Positions 27,022 through 37,576 of a stretch of 64,000 nt of DNA are shown piece after piece. The stretch is from an uncultured Flavobacteriaceae bacterium. GTDB lineage: Bacteria > Bacteroidota > Bacteroidia > Flavobacteriales > Flavobacteriaceae. Below the pieces are notes generated by a model. It was not told the DNA's origin. It did not search any database and saw only the letters and a program-made list of their open reading frames with translations. The number at the start of each line of letters is the position of its first letter. Positions within the stretch are counted from its first letter, which is position 1. The stretch lies in contig CANMWN010000002.1 of NCBI GenBank assembly GCA_947501625.1, positions 434,001 to 498,000 on the forward strand. Reading direction: 5' to 3'. The position numbers were made by a program, and so were the translations under genes.

Positions 27022-27794
27022 TGATTAAATTCTTTAGAAAAATTCGTCAAAACTTACTTCAAGAAGGTAAAACAACAAAATACTTTAAATACGCTATTGG
27101 TGAGATTTTCCTTGTTGTTATTGGTATTTTGATAGCACTTCAAATAAACAATTGGAATGAAAACCGAAAAATAAAAAGTCTAGAAACACAGATTTATAAA
27201 GAATTAAAAAGCGATTTATTGCAAACCAAAAATGATATCAAAGAAACAATATTACAGCATAAAAAAGTGCTTAAATCAAGCCAACAACTTATAATTGATA
27301 TCTCTAATAAAAAACCATATTCAGATTCTATTTATAGATATTTTGGAGATTCAGGTAAAGAATTTAAGATAATTCCTAAAACCAGTGCTTTTGAGAACTT
27401 AAAAAACATCGGTTTAAACACCTTGTCAAATGATAGTCTGCGTATTTCAATAACTAATTTGTTTCAATTAGATTTAAAGCGTTTAGAGGATGAATTAGGA
27501 TTGGAAAACTCAAGTTTTAATATTAGAGAAGATTTATATCCTCATCAAATGAAGAATTTATTTCTTGATACAAATGAACCAGCAAACTATGGATTTAAAC
27601 ATACGGACACTATTAAGGTTTTTAAATTAAAAATAAAAAATTACGAAGAACTTTTAAAAGACAATGACCTTTTAAAAACATTACAATTATCACTTTGGAC
27701 AAGAAGTTTAATCGTAAATGATGAAGTAGAAACAGTTGAAGCAATAGACAATGTGCTTGATGGAATTAATGAAGAACTTAAATCTAGAGATTAG
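27021..27794 (+). CDS. DUF6090 family membrane protein (paralogue 3)
   Basis: 257 residues. The first 47 residues again have the family signature (MIKFFRKIRQNLLQEGKT, then YAIGEIFLVVIGILIALQINNWNE), with one membrane helix at about 22-45. The rest is a charged helical region with coiled-coil character at about 48-95 (KSLETQIYKELKSDLLQTKNDI). It is 8 kb from the tandem pair at 18603-20127 and more diverged from them. The function is unknown. It shares a one-base stop/start overlap with DUF2200 and converges with recG. Confidence 0.87.
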   Translation: MIKFFRKIRQNLLQEGKTTKYFKYAIGEIFLVVIGILIALQINNWNENRKIKSLETQIYKELKSDLLQTKNDIKETILQHKKVLKSSQQLIIDISNKKPYSDSIYRYFGDSGKEFKIIPKTSAFENLKNIGLNTLSNDSLRISITNLFQLDLKRLEDELGLENSSFNIREDLYPHQMKNLFLDTNEPANYGFKHTDTIKVFKLKIKNYEELLKDNDLLKTLQLSLWTRSLIVNDEVETVEAIDNVLDGINEELKSRD

Positions 27795-27805
27795 TAATAA
27801 TTCTA

Positions 27806-29911
27806 TCAACTTATATTTGACCAAATCTCACCATTTTTATGAAGATTCTTATATGCCTGCAATAACATTGTGTTTTCTGGAAGTTTTAACGAAGGATCTT
27901 TTTGTAAAACCTCAAAAGCGGTTTCACGTGCATTTTTCAAAATATGGGTATCAGAAACAACATCAGCAATTTTAAGGTTTAATACACCACTTTGCTGTTT
28001 TCCCATAATATTACCTGGACCTCTTAACTTTAAGTCAACATCGGCAATTTCAAAACCATCAGAGGTTTTTACCATTGTTTCCAAACGCGTTTTCGCATTA
28101 GCAGACAACTTATGACTTGTCATCAAAATACAATAACTCTGATCTGCTCCTCTACCAACTCTTCCTCGTAATTGATGTAACTGTGATAAACCAAAACGTT
28201 CAGCGCTTTCTATCACCATAACACTAGCATTTGGGATATTTACTCCAACTTCTATAACAGTTGTTGCAACCATAATCTGAGTTTCTTTCTTTAAAAATCG
28301 ATTCATCTCATATTCCTTATCCTCTGCCTTCATTTTGCCATGAACAATTGAAACTTGATATGCTGGCTTTGGAAATTCTCTAGATATACTTTCATAACCA
28401 TCCATTAAATCCTTATAATCCATTTTCTCTGATTCCTTAATTAATGGATAAACAACATACACTTGCTTGCCTTTGGCAATTTCCTCTTTCATAAATTTAA
28501 ACACACTCAATCGATTACTATCATATCGATGTGCCGTTGCAATTTCCTTTCTTCCAGGAGGCAATTCATCAATAACCGAAATATCTAAATCACCATAAAC
28601 ACTCATTGCCAATGTTCTTGGGATTGGAGTGGCAGTCATTACCAAAATATGAGGTGGAAGTTCATTTTTCCTCCATAATTTCGAACGCTGTTCTACTCCA
28701 AATCGATGTTGCTCATCAATGATAGCAATTCCAAGGTTTTTAAATTTTACTTTGTCCTCAATCAAAGCATGCGTTCCAATCAAAATATGCAATTCGCCAC
28801 TTTCTAATTCTTCATGTATTATTCTTCGTTCTTTCGTTTTTACCGAACCAGTAAGCAAACGAACATTAACATCCATTCCGTTCAACAACTCTTTTACAGA
28901 ATTGTAATGCTGTGTTGCCAAAATTTCGGTTGGTGCCATTATTGCAGCCTGAAAACCATTATCAATAGCAATCAACATTGACATCAAAGCAACTATAGTT
29001 TTTCCAGAGCCCACATCTCCTTGTAACAACCTGTTCATTTGAGCATTGGAACCAATATCTTTTCGTATCTCTTTTAATACTCTTTTCTGAGCATTGGTCA
29101 GTTCAAATGGTAAATTATTTTTATAAAATGAATTAAAATAGGTTCCAACTTTTAAAAAAGTATATCCTTTAATCTTAGACTTTCTAATGAGTTTTTTTCT
29201 TATCAATTGTAATTGAATAAAAAACAACTCTTCAAATTTTAATCGTTGTTGAGCTTGGGTAAGCAACTCCTGATTTTTAGGAAAATGAATATTAAATAAT
29301 GATTCACTTTTTGGTAACAATTCATATTTAGTGAGAATATCTTTTGACAACGTTTCTTTAAAATTTCTGCCTATTTGCTCAAATAAACTTTGCATCATTT
29401 TTTGAATAACTCTGTTTGAAACACCTTTATTGGTAAGCAATTCCGTAGATGCGTAAATTGGCTGCATAGAACCTCGCAAATTTCGCTTGTACTCACTTAC
29501 CAATTCCATTTCAGGATGCGGCATTGAAAATGAGTTGCCGAAAAAGTTAGTCTTACCAAAAATTACATAAGGTGTATTTATCTTCAAACTTTCTTTAATC
29601 CATTTTGCCCCTCTAAACCAAACCAATTCCATAATTCCAGTATCATCTTTAAAAGTAGCCACTAACCTACTTCCCCTTTTTTGCTGAACTGTTTTTATAG
29701 CAGTTATCTTTCCAACTATCTGAATTTCAGAAGAATTTTGTTGCAATTGATTAATTTTAAAAAACTGCGTTCGATCAATATATCTTCTTGGAAAAAAATT
29801 AATCAAATCTCCAAAAGTGCGAATACCTAACTCCTTTTTTAACAAATCGGCACGAGAAGGACCAGTTCCTTTCAAGTAGGTAATCGAAGTGTTTAAATTG
29901 TAAGAAGTCAT
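27806..29911 (-). CDS. recG: ATP-dependent DNA helicase RecG
   Basis: 701 residues, normal for RecG. The N-terminal wedge/OB domain (about 1-240) is followed by a superfamily 2 helicase core: Walker A RLLQGDVGSGKTIVAL near residue 300, motif II IIDEQHRFGVEQR near 395 (DEQH), motif III TATPIPRTLAMS, and motif VI QLRGRVGRG near 590. A C-terminal TRG-type region follows. It remodels stalled forks and branch-migrates Holliday junctions. It is divergent from the RsmB-type methyltransferase gene with 75 bases between. Confidence 0.98.
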   Translation of the reverse strand: MTSYNLNTSITYLKGTGPSRADLLKKELGIRTFGDLINFFPRRYIDRTQFFKINQLQQNSSEIQIVGKITAIKTVQQKRGSRLVATFKDDTGIMELVWFRGAKWIKESLKINTPYVIFGKTNFFGNSFSMPHPEMELVSEYKRNLRGSMQPIYASTELLTNKGVSNRVIQKMMQSLFEQIGRNFKETLSKDILTKYELLPKSESLFNIHFPKNQELLTQAQQRLKFEELFFIQLQLIRKKLIRKSKIKGYTFLKVGTYFNSFYKNNLPFELTNAQKRVLKEIRKDIGSNAQMNRLLQGDVGSGKTIVALMSMLIAIDNGFQAAIMAPTEILATQHYNSVKELLNGMDVNVRLLTGSVKTKERRIIHEELESGELHILIGTHALIEDKVKFKNLGIAIIDEQHRFGVEQRSKLWRKNELPPHILVMTATPIPRTLAMSVYGDLDISVIDELPPGRKEIATAHRYDSNRLSVFKFMKEEIAKGKQVYVVYPLIKESEKMDYKDLMDGYESISREFPKPAYQVSIVHGKMKAEDKEYEMNRFLKKETQIMVATTVIEVGVNIPNASVMVIESAERFGLSQLHQLRGRVGRGADQSYCILMTSHKLSANAKTRLETMVKTSDGFEIADVDLKLRGPGNIMGKQQSGVLNLKIADVVSDTHILKNARETAFEVLQKDPSLKLPENTMLLQAYKNLHKNGEIWSNIS

Positions 29912-29986
29912 TGAATAAATTTACATTGCTAAAATAATAAATACTCATTATTCATTTGTACCTTTGCACCCTAATTTTTCTTATAA

Positions 29987-31195
29987 ATGAGATTACATAG
30001 AAACTTGTGTTTTACGGTGATAGATTCATTAAATATGATATTTAATGACGATGAATATGCTGGGAAAGTAGTTGAAAAAGCATTGAAACGTGATAAGCGT
30101 TGGGGAGCAAGAGATCGTAAATTTGTTGCTGAAACAATCTATGACATTGTAAGGTGGAAGCGTTTATACAATGAAATTGCAGGAACAAAAGACTATTATT
30201 CACGAGAAAATTTGTGGAAAATGTTTGCAGTTTGGGCAACATTAAAAGGAATAGAACTTCCAGACTGGAAGTATTTTGAAAATACTCCTGTAAGAAGAAT
30301 CAAAGGGAAATTTGGCGAATTACAAGAAATCAGAAAAATAAAAGAATCTATTCCAGATTGGATGGATGAAATAGCAGTAAAAGAAATTGGAGAAGATCTT
30401 TGGTCTAGAGAAATTGCTGCTATGAACCAAAAAGCAGAAGTTATATTAAGAGTCAATACGCTTAAAATTGATATTGCAACACTTCAAAAATTTTTAAGAA
30501 AAGAAGAGGTTATTACTGAAATAGTAAGAGATCATCCTTCTGCATTAAGACTTACTGAACGTAAAAATGTGTTTCTAACCGAAGCCTTTAAAAGAGGGTA
30601 TTTTGAAGTGCAAGATGCTTCTTCTCAACTGGTTGCTCCATTTCTTCAAGTAAAACCTGGAATGAGAGTGGTGGATACTTGTGCAGGTGCTGGAGGTAAA
30701 ACATTGCATTTAGCCTCCTTAATGGAAAACAAAGGTCAAATTATAGCTATGGATATTTATGCAGGTAAATTAGCTCAGTTAAAAAAACGAGCTAAACGCG
30801 CAGGCGTTCATAATATTGATATGCGAGTTATTGATAGTACAAAAGTCATTAAGAAACTAAAAGACTCTGCTGATGCTGTTTTGATTGATGCACCATGTAG
30901 CGGTATAGGTGTATTAAAACGGAATCCTGACTCAAAATGGAAATTGCAACCTGAATTTTTAGACAATATTAAAAAAACGCAATCAGAAATTTTAGATAGT
31001 TATTCTAGAATGGTAAAAAAAGGTGGTAAGTTGGTGTATGCTACTTGTTCAATTTTACCATCTGAAAATCAAATTCAAGTTAAAAAATTTTTAGAATCGC
31101 ATAAAGAGTTTACCTTTGTAAAAGATAGAAAGGTATCTCCTTCAAAATCAGGTTTTGACGGATTTTACATGGCCTTATTAGAACGAATAAATTAA
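29987..31195 (+). CDS. RsmB/NOP family RNA (cytosine-5)-methyltransferase
   Basis: 402 residues. An N-terminal NusB-like helical region (about 1-130) precedes a Rossmann methyltransferase: SAM motif DTCAGAGGKTLHLASLM near residue 230, motif IV DAPCSGIGVLKRNPDSKW with one catalytic cysteine near 303, and motif VI YATCSILPSEN with the second cysteine near 350. That two-cysteine set-up defines m5C RNA methyltransferases. RsmB modifies C967 of 16S rRNA, but target assignment within the family is not certain, so I leave the symbol out. It is upstream of the secreted endonuclease (16-base gap). Confidence 0.92.
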   Translation: MRLHRNLCFTVIDSLNMIFNDDEYAGKVVEKALKRDKRWGARDRKFVAETIYDIVRWKRLYNEIAGTKDYYSRENLWKMFAVWATLKGIELPDWKYFENTPVRRIKGKFGELQEIRKIKESIPDWMDEIAVKEIGEDLWSREIAAMNQKAEVILRVNTLKIDIATLQKFLRKEEVITEIVRDHPSALRLTERKNVFLTEAFKRGYFEVQDASSQLVAPFLQVKPGMRVVDTCAGAGGKTLHLASLMENKGQIIAMDIYAGKLAQLKKRAKRAGVHNIDMRVIDSTKVIKKLKDSADAVLIDAPCSGIGVLKRNPDSKWKLQPEFLDNIKKTQSEILDSYSRMVKKGGKLVYATCSILPSENQIQVKKFLESHKEFTFVKDRKVSPSKSGFDGFYMALLERIN

Positions 31196-31211
31196 CCCTA
31201 AAATAAATTCA

Positions 31212-33062
31212 ATGAAAAAATATTACATTTTAATTTTAACACTTTTACTTAGTGTAAATACATTTTCACAGCAAGCATATTATAATGGTATTTCAACAGA
31301 ATTGACTAATGAAACCGGTATGGCTCTTTTTGGAACTTTGGCAACACTAACTGCAAATGAGCATACAAATACTCTTTCTTATAATGAAGCAAGGGAATGC
31401 TTGAAAATTATTGACTTAGAACCAGGACAAACAGATAATGTGCTATTAATATACGGCTTTAGCAATAACACTTGCCCAACAAGCACTTCAGATGACAATG
31501 ATCATAGACTTAGAGATAAAGATAGTTTTGGTGGAGGTTCAAGTTGTGAGTGGAATAGAGAGCATGTATATGCACAGTCTCAAGGCTCACCTCCTTTAGG
31601 TCAATCTGGTCCTGGAGCTGATGCTCATCATCTAAGAGCAAGTGATGTTCAAAGAAATAGTCAAAGAGGAAATTTACATTTCGCAAGTGGTTCTGGTAAT
31701 TCTGGGACTTCTGGTGGTGGATGGTATCCTGGAGACGAATGGAAAGGTGATGTTGCAAGAATATTAATGTACATGTATGCAAGGTATGGAAGTCAAACGT
31801 ATCCAAAAGATATCACAATTGGAACTGCAAACTCAATAGATTCAAATATGATAGAGATTTTACTCGATTGGAATGCTTCAGATCCAGTTTCGCCTTATGA
31901 GGATGTAAGAAATACTTATCATGAGAATACTTCTAATACTTATGCTCAAGGAAATAGAAATCCATTTATTGACAATCCACATTTAGCAACACGTATTTGG
32001 GGTGGAACTCCGGCTGAGGATCGTTGGGGAATTTATGGAACCGATACTGAAGCCCCTTCTGTACCAACAGGTTTATCTGTAAGTGATGAAACAAGCACTA
32101 CAATTGATTTAGATTGGACCGCATCTACCGATAATGTTGGTGTGACTGGTTATGACATCTATGTAGATGGAATGTTCAATTCATCTTCTGCAACAAATTC
32201 TCATACTGTTACAGGTTTAACTGCTTCAACAACTTATAGTTTTACAGTTTTAGCAAAAGATGCTGCCAACAATATGTCTGCTCAAAGCACAGCTGCTAAT
32301 GGAACTACTACAGCAGGAAGTTCAGGTGGAAGCGAATTATTTATTTCTGAATATGTTGAAGGTGGCGGAAACAATAAAGTTATAGAAATTGCAAATATTA
32401 CGGGCTCAACAGTAGATTTATCAACTTATACAATAAAAAAGAGTGTGAATGGAAGTGCAAGTTGGGACACAACAATATATTCATTTCCTGCTAGTGCCGA
32501 AATTACTAATGATGATGTTTATGTTGTCGCAAATTCTTCAGTAGCGTCACCATGTACTATTTCTGCTGACGATTTAACTGGCTCATCAGTAATGCAGTAT
32601 AATGGTAATGATCCTCTTGGATTATTCAAAAACGATGTGTTAATTGACATTGTTGGTGTTTTAGGTGGAGGATCATCAAATTTTGCAGCAAATACAACTC
32701 TTGTAAGAAAATCAACAATTACTGGACCTTCAACAACCTTTAATATAGGTGATTGGGATAGTTATGCTCAAGATGATTGTTCAGATATTGGTTCTCATAC
32801 AGCAGTTCTTAATGTTGAAGAAAATGCATTGCTTTCAGAAATTAAATTGTATCCTAATCCTATAAACGGAACTATCTTATATCTTGATACTAATCAAGAA
32901 TTGAAAGTGAAAATTATTGGTATTCTTGGAAAAACTTTATTGACTGACAGTGTATCTAACACTAAAAAGGAAGTTAACATCAGTCAATTAAAAACTGGAA
33001 CTTATTTTATCAAATTGTCTTCTGAAAATGGTTCAATAACCAAAAAGTTCATTAAACAATAA
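31212..33062 (+). CDS. Secreted endonuclease I family nuclease with FnIII, lamin-tail-like and T9SS sorting domains
   Basis: 616 residues. A signal peptide (about 1-19, ending TFSQ) precedes an endonuclease I (EndA/NucM-like) domain at about 20-275, with CEWNREHVYAQS, DAHHLRASDVQRNSQRGN and GWYPGDEWKGDVARI, which contain the catalytic histidines and metal ligands of this family. A fibronectin type III domain follows at about 282-370 (APSVPTGLSVS to TVLAKDAANN), then a lamin-tail-like domain at about 375-530 (ELFISEYVEGGGNNKVIEI). The last 75 residues are a T9SS sorting domain (IKLYPNPINGTIL and a KKFIKQ end). It should degrade extracellular DNA/RNA, perhaps for phosphate supply. Confidence 0.93.
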   Translation: MKKYYILILTLLLSVNTFSQQAYYNGISTELTNETGMALFGTLATLTANEHTNTLSYNEARECLKIIDLEPGQTDNVLLIYGFSNNTCPTSTSDDNDHRLRDKDSFGGGSSCEWNREHVYAQSQGSPPLGQSGPGADAHHLRASDVQRNSQRGNLHFASGSGNSGTSGGGWYPGDEWKGDVARILMYMYARYGSQTYPKDITIGTANSIDSNMIEILLDWNASDPVSPYEDVRNTYHENTSNTYAQGNRNPFIDNPHLATRIWGGTPAEDRWGIYGTDTEAPSVPTGLSVSDETSTTIDLDWTASTDNVGVTGYDIYVDGMFNSSSATNSHTVTGLTASTTYSFTVLAKDAANNMSAQSTAANGTTTAGSSGGSELFISEYVEGGGNNKVIEIANITGSTVDLSTYTIKKSVNGSASWDTTIYSFPASAEITNDDVYVVANSSVASPCTISADDLTGSSVMQYNGNDPLGLFKNDVLIDIVGVLGGGSSNFAANTTLVRKSTITGPSTTFNIGDWDSYAQDDCSDIGSHTAVLNVEENALLSEIKLYPNPINGTILYLDTNQELKVKIIGILGKTLLTDSVSNTKKEVNISQLKTGTYFIKLSSENGSITKKFIKQ

Positions 33063-33076
33063 AAAATATAAGATTA

Positions 33077-33109
33077 AAAAAAAGCCTCATTTGAAATGAG
33101 GCTTTTTTT
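33077..33109. terminator. Bidirectional terminator between endonuclease and carbonic anhydrase genes
   Basis: An uninterrupted 33-bp palindrome centred on 33093. The GC-rich core is AAGCCTCAT/ATGAGGCTT, with A-runs on the left and T-runs on the right, so both converging transcripts see a hairpin followed by U residues. Confidence 0.93.
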
Positions 33110-33112
33110 ATT

Positions 33113-33679
33113 TTAAATATATTCAACAAGTCCTGAATCTAAATTATAATAAGCAGGAATAATTTTTAAATTTCCATCATCAACTGCACCTTTTATTATT
33201 GCTGAATTATTATAAAGTGCATCCGCATTTTTCTCAGCATTACATTTAATTACCTCAACTAGAGAAGCATCATGACCACAACTATTTAAAGCTGGCGAAA
33301 CATGATCTAATAAGTGATTTAAATTAGGACCATTATCGCCTCTTCCCATTGCAGCAGTAACTGCACCACAACTTTCGTGACCCAAAACAACTATTACTTG
33401 AGTTTTTAAATGCGCAACAGCATACTCAATACTTGCTATAGATGAAGTATTTGCAACATTTCCTGCAACTCTTACCACAAATAGTTCTCCTAAACCTGTA
33501 TCAAATGCCAACTCAGGTACTACTCTACTATCTGCGCAACTTAAAATAATTGCAAAAGGTTTTTGACCTCCTGTTAACGAATCTCTACGTGTACTATCTT
33601 GTAATTTACCATCCAACTTGTCATTCACAAATCGTTGGTTTCCGTCTTCTAATCTTTCAATAATATTATCTATTGTCAT
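33113..33679 (-). CDS. Beta-class carbonic anhydrase
   Basis: 188 residues from the ATG at 33679; the frame opens with a TTG two codons earlier, which seems unnecessary. The zinc ligands are visible: cysteine and the Asp/Arg dyad in LSCADSRVVPE near residue 48, and histidine plus cysteine in VVLGHESCGAV near 102. It interconverts CO2 and bicarbonate, and with no signal peptide it is cytoplasmic. It is transcribed alone, converging on the endonuclease gene. Confidence 0.95.
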   Translation of the reverse strand: MTIDNIIERLEDGNQRFVNDKLDGKLQDSTRRDSLTGGQKPFAIILSCADSRVVPELAFDTGLGELFVVRVAGNVANTSSIASIEYAVAHLKTQVIVVLGHESCGAVTAAMGRGDNGPNLNHLLDHVSPALNSCGHDASLVEVIKCNAEKNADALYNNSAIIKGAVDDGNLKIIPAYYNLDSGLVEYI

Positions 33680-33850
33680 TATCAATTTATTTTAATTGGT
33701 TATAAACCATAAAAATAATATAAATTTTTAAAAAATAAAATTGTGAATTAAATAGTGAATAAGTAAATAATTATGATGATTTTTTTAGTGTACAATTAAA
33801 ACTATTGAAGTAAATTTACAACTTGTAAAACAACACTAACAAATTACATA

Positions 33851-36800
33851 ATGATTCATTTCTTCGGAAACCAAAACAGTAAAATATTTGCTGTTCAAGC
33901 AACAAAAGAATTAACTGCTGAAACAATTTCAAAATTGAACTGGCTTTTTGGCAACCAACCCAAAATAAATACTGCGTCTTTAGACGCTTTTTTTATTGGG
34001 CCTCGTGCCGCAATGATTACGCCTTGGAGTACCAATGCTGTTGAAATCACTCAAAATATGGGGATATCTGGAATCATTAGAATAGAAGAGTTCGAAGCTA
34101 TTCAAAGTGATTTTTTAGATTTCGATCCTATGATTTCTGAAAAATATAATGGTTTAAATCAAGAATCATTTACTATTGATATTCAACCAGAACCTATTTT
34201 AGAAATTGATGATATCGCTAGTTATAACGAAAAAGAAGGTTTATCGTTGAGTAATGAAGAAGTTATATACTTAGAAGATGTTGCTAAAAAGATTGGTCGA
34301 AAATTGACTGATAGCGAAGTGTTTGGATTTTCTCAAGTAAATTCAGAACACTGTCGACATAAAATATTTAATGGAACTTTTGTGATAGATGGAGAAGAAA
34401 TGCCAACCTCTTTATTCAAATTAATTAAAGAGACCTCTAAGCAGCATCCAAATGATATTGTATCTGCTTACAAAGATAATGTAGCCTTTATAAAAGGTCC
34501 AAAAGTTGAACAATTTGCACCTAAGTCTGCCGACAAACCAGATTTTTACAAAACCAAAGAATTTGACTCAGTCATTTCTTTAAAAGCAGAAACGCATAAT
34601 TTTCCAACAACAGTCGAACCATTTAATGGTGCTGCTACTGGTTCTGGTGGAGAAATTAGAGATCGACTTGCAGGAGGAAAAGGTTCTTTACCACTAGCAG
34701 GAACTGCAGTTTATATGACATCATATTCTCGCTTAGAAGAAAACCGTCCTTGGGAAAAAGGAATGGAAGAGCGCAAATGGTTATATCAAACTCCAATGGA
34801 TATTTTAATTAAAGCATCAAATGGAGCCTCTGATTTTGGAAACAAATTTGGTCAACCTTTGATTTGTGGTTCTGTCTTGACATTTGAACACGAAGAAGAT
34901 GCTCGCAAACTTGGCTTTGACAAAGTGATTATGCAAGCTGGAGGAATTGGATATGGAAAAAATGAACAAGCACTAAAAGACACTCCAAAAGAGGGCGACA
35001 AAATTGTAATTTTAGGCGGCGAGAATTACCGAATTGGTATGGGAGGAGCAGCAGTTTCTAGTGCAGATACAGGTGAATTTTCTTCTGGAATTGAATTAAA
35101 CGCTGTACAAAGATCTAATCCTGAAATGCAAAAACGTGCTGCAAATGCGGTTCGTGGAATGGTAGAAAATGAAGAAAATTATATTGTTTCTATTCACGAT
35201 CATGGTGCTGGAGGACATTTGAATTGCTTATCAGAATTGGTAGAAGATACTGGAGGGAAAATAGATTTAGACAAATTACCTGTTGGTGACCCAACATTAT
35301 CTAACAAAGAAATTATTGGTAATGAATCTCAAGAACGAATGGGATTAGTGATAGCCGAAAAACATATAGAAACACTAAACAAAATTGCTGAGCGTGAACG
35401 TTCACCAATGTATACGGTTGGTCAAGTTACCAATGATCATCGATTTACATTTGAATCTGAAACTAATGGTAATAAACCTATGGATTTAGCACTTGAAGAT
35501 ATGTTTGGCTCTTCACCTAAAACTATCATGAAGGATACAACTGTTATTCGTAATTATGAAGAACCTAGTTATACAAAAGATAAATTCAACACCTATTTAG
35601 AACAAGTATTGCAATTAGAGGCTGTTGCTTGTAAAGATTGGCTTACTAATAAAGTAGATAGATGTGTTGGTGGTAAAGTTGCTAAACAACAATGTGTTGG
35701 TTCACTACAAATTCCTTTAAATAATGTTGGTGTTATGGCACTTGATTATAAAGGAAAAGAAGGTATTGCCACAACTATTGGACACTCCCCTATTTCAGGT
35801 TTGATAAATCCTGAAGCAGGAAGTAAAAACTCTATTGCTGAAGCCTTAACAAATATTATTTGGGCACCTTTAAAAGATGGATTACAATCTGTTTCATTAT
35901 CTGCCAATTGGATGTGGCCTTGTAAAAATGATGGTGAAGATGCTCGATTATATAAGGCCGTTAAAGCAATTTCAGATTTTTCTATTGATTTAGGAATTAA
36001 TGTTCCAACTGGAAAAGATTCCTTATCTATGAAACAAAAATACCCAAATGAAGAAGTAATTTCTCCAGGAACTGTAGTAATCTCAGCTGCTGCAAATTGT
36101 AATGATATTACAAAAGTTATTGAGCCAGTTTTACAACTTAATAAAGGAAATATCTACTACATCAATTTATCACAAGACGAATTTAAATTAGGTGGAAGTT
36201 CATTTGCCCAAGTAGTTAATAAAATTGGTAACTCTACTCCTACCATTAATGACAATTCATCGTTTAAAACAACTTTCAATACAATTCAGCATCTAATTAA
36301 AAATGAGCAGATTGTAGCAGGACACGATATTGCTTCAGGAGGATTAATAACAACATTATTAGAATTGTGTTTTGCTGATGTAAATATCGGTGCTAACATC
36401 GATTTAACAGCATTAAAAGAAGTGGATTGCATCAAATTATTATTTGCTGAAAATTCAGGAATTGTATTCCAATCTGTAGATAATTCTGTAGAAAACATTT
36501 TATCTGAAAATAATATTGAGTTCTTCAAAATAGGCTCAGTTACCGAATCTGATCGATTAAATATCAAAAATAACTCTGATACATTTGCTTTATCAATTTC
36601 TGAACTAAGAGATGTTTGGTATAAAACGTCTTATCTATTGGACGACAAACAAACTGCAAATGGTTTGGCAAAAACTAGATATAATAATTATAAAAATCAA
36701 CCTTTAAAATATAAGTTTCCTTCTCACTTTACTGGCAAATTAATAGATGTTGTTGGAACAGTTTCTAAAAGACCAAAAGCAGCAATTATTCGTGAGAAGG

Positions 36801-37519
36801 GTTCAAATTCAGAACGTGAAATGGCTAATGCAATGTATTTAGCAGGTTTTGATGTGAAAGATGTTCACATGACCGATTTAATAACAGGTCGCGAAACTCT
36901 TGAAGATATTCAGTTTATTGGTGCTGTTGGTGGTTTCTCTAACTCAGATGTATTAGGTTCTGCAAAAGGTTGGGCAGGCGCATTTTTATATAATGAAAAA
37001 GCGAATACTGCGTTGAAGAATTTCTTTGACCGAGAAGACACTTTATCAGTTGGTATTTGCAATGGTGCTCAACTATGGATGGAATTAGATTTGATAAATC
37101 CTGAACATAAAGTTCATGGAAAATTAACCTATAACGATTCTGGCAAACATGAGAGTTCCTTTACTTCGGTAAAAATTCAAAAAAACAATTCCGTTATGCT
37201 ATCATCATTTGAAGGTTGTGAATTAGGTGTTTGGATTTCGCATGGAGAAGGTAAATATAACCTTCCAGAAGTTGAAGAAAACTATCATATTGTTGCAAAA
37301 TATGGGTATGAAGGATATCCGAATAATCCTAATGGTTCTGACTTTAATACTGCCATGCTATGTGACAAAACAGGACGTCATTTAGTGACTATGCCACATA
37401 TAGAGCGTTCAACTTTTCAATGGAATTGGGCATACTATCCAACTAATAGAAAAGATGAAGTCTCTCCTTGGTTAGAAGCATTCGTAAATGCTAGGAAATG
37501 GATTGAAGATAACCAATAG
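33851..37519 (+). CDS. purL: Phosphoribosylformylglycinamidine synthase (large fused form)
   Basis: 1222 residues. This is the single-chain FGAM synthase of purine biosynthesis, which converts FGAR to FGAM with glutamine and ATP. It contains an N-terminal PurS-like part, the linker, two AIRS-type halves (SEQVNSEHCRHK-like motif near residue 165, ETHNFPTTVEPFNGAATGSGGEIRDR region near 255) and a C-terminal class I glutaminase domain. The nucleophilic cysteine is in VGICNGAQLW near 1065, and the catalytic His/Glu are near the end (PHIERSTFQW region). No neighbouring purine genes are in the window. The upstream 165-base gap shows no convincing promoter match. Confidence 0.97.
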   Translation: MIHFFGNQNSKIFAVQATKELTAETISKLNWLFGNQPKINTASLDAFFIGPRAAMITPWSTNAVEITQNMGISGIIRIEEFEAIQSDFLDFDPMISEKYNGLNQESFTIDIQPEPILEIDDIASYNEKEGLSLSNEEVIYLEDVAKKIGRKLTDSEVFGFSQVNSEHCRHKIFNGTFVIDGEEMPTSLFKLIKETSKQHPNDIVSAYKDNVAFIKGPKVEQFAPKSADKPDFYKTKEFDSVISLKAETHNFPTTVEPFNGAATGSGGEIRDRLAGGKGSLPLAGTAVYMTSYSRLEENRPWEKGMEERKWLYQTPMDILIKASNGASDFGNKFGQPLICGSVLTFEHEEDARKLGFDKVIMQAGGIGYGKNEQALKDTPKEGDKIVILGGENYRIGMGGAAVSSADTGEFSSGIELNAVQRSNPEMQKRAANAVRGMVENEENYIVSIHDHGAGGHLNCLSELVEDTGGKIDLDKLPVGDPTLSNKEIIGNESQERMGLVIAEKHIETLNKIAERERSPMYTVGQVTNDHRFTFESETNGNKPMDLALEDMFGSSPKTIMKDTTVIRNYEEPSYTKDKFNTYLEQVLQLEAVACKDWLTNKVDRCVGGKVAKQQCVGSLQIPLNNVGVMALDYKGKEGIATTIGHSPISGLINPEAGSKNSIAEALTNIIWAPLKDGLQSVSLSANWMWPCKNDGEDARLYKAVKAISDFSIDLGINVPTGKDSLSMKQKYPNEEVISPGTVVISAAANCNDITKVIEPVLQLNKGNIYYINLSQDEFKLGGSSFAQVVNKIGNSTPTINDNSSFKTTFNTIQHLIKNEQIVAGHDIASGGLITTLLELCFADVNIGANIDLTALKEVDCIKLLFAENSGIVFQSVDNSVENILSENNIEFFKIGSVTESDRLNIKNNSDTFALSISELRDVWYKTSYLLDDKQTANGLAKTRYNNYKNQPLKYKFPSHFTGKLIDVVGTVSKRPKAAIIREKGSNSEREMANAMYLAGFDVKDVHMTDLITGRETLEDIQFIGAVGGFSNSDVLGSAKGWAGAFLYNEKANTALKNFFDREDTLSVGICNGAQLWMELDLINPEHKVHGKLTYNDSGKHESSFTSVKIQKNNSVMLSSFEGCELGVWISHGEGKYNLPEVEENYHIVAKYGYEGYPNNPNGSDFNTAMLCDKTGRHLVTMPHIERSTFQWNWAYYPTNRKDEVSPWLEAFVNARKWIEDNQ

Positions 37520-37576
37520 TTTTTTTTTCTTACATTTGATTATTGATAGGTAACTTAAGCACCTTAAATAAAAAAA

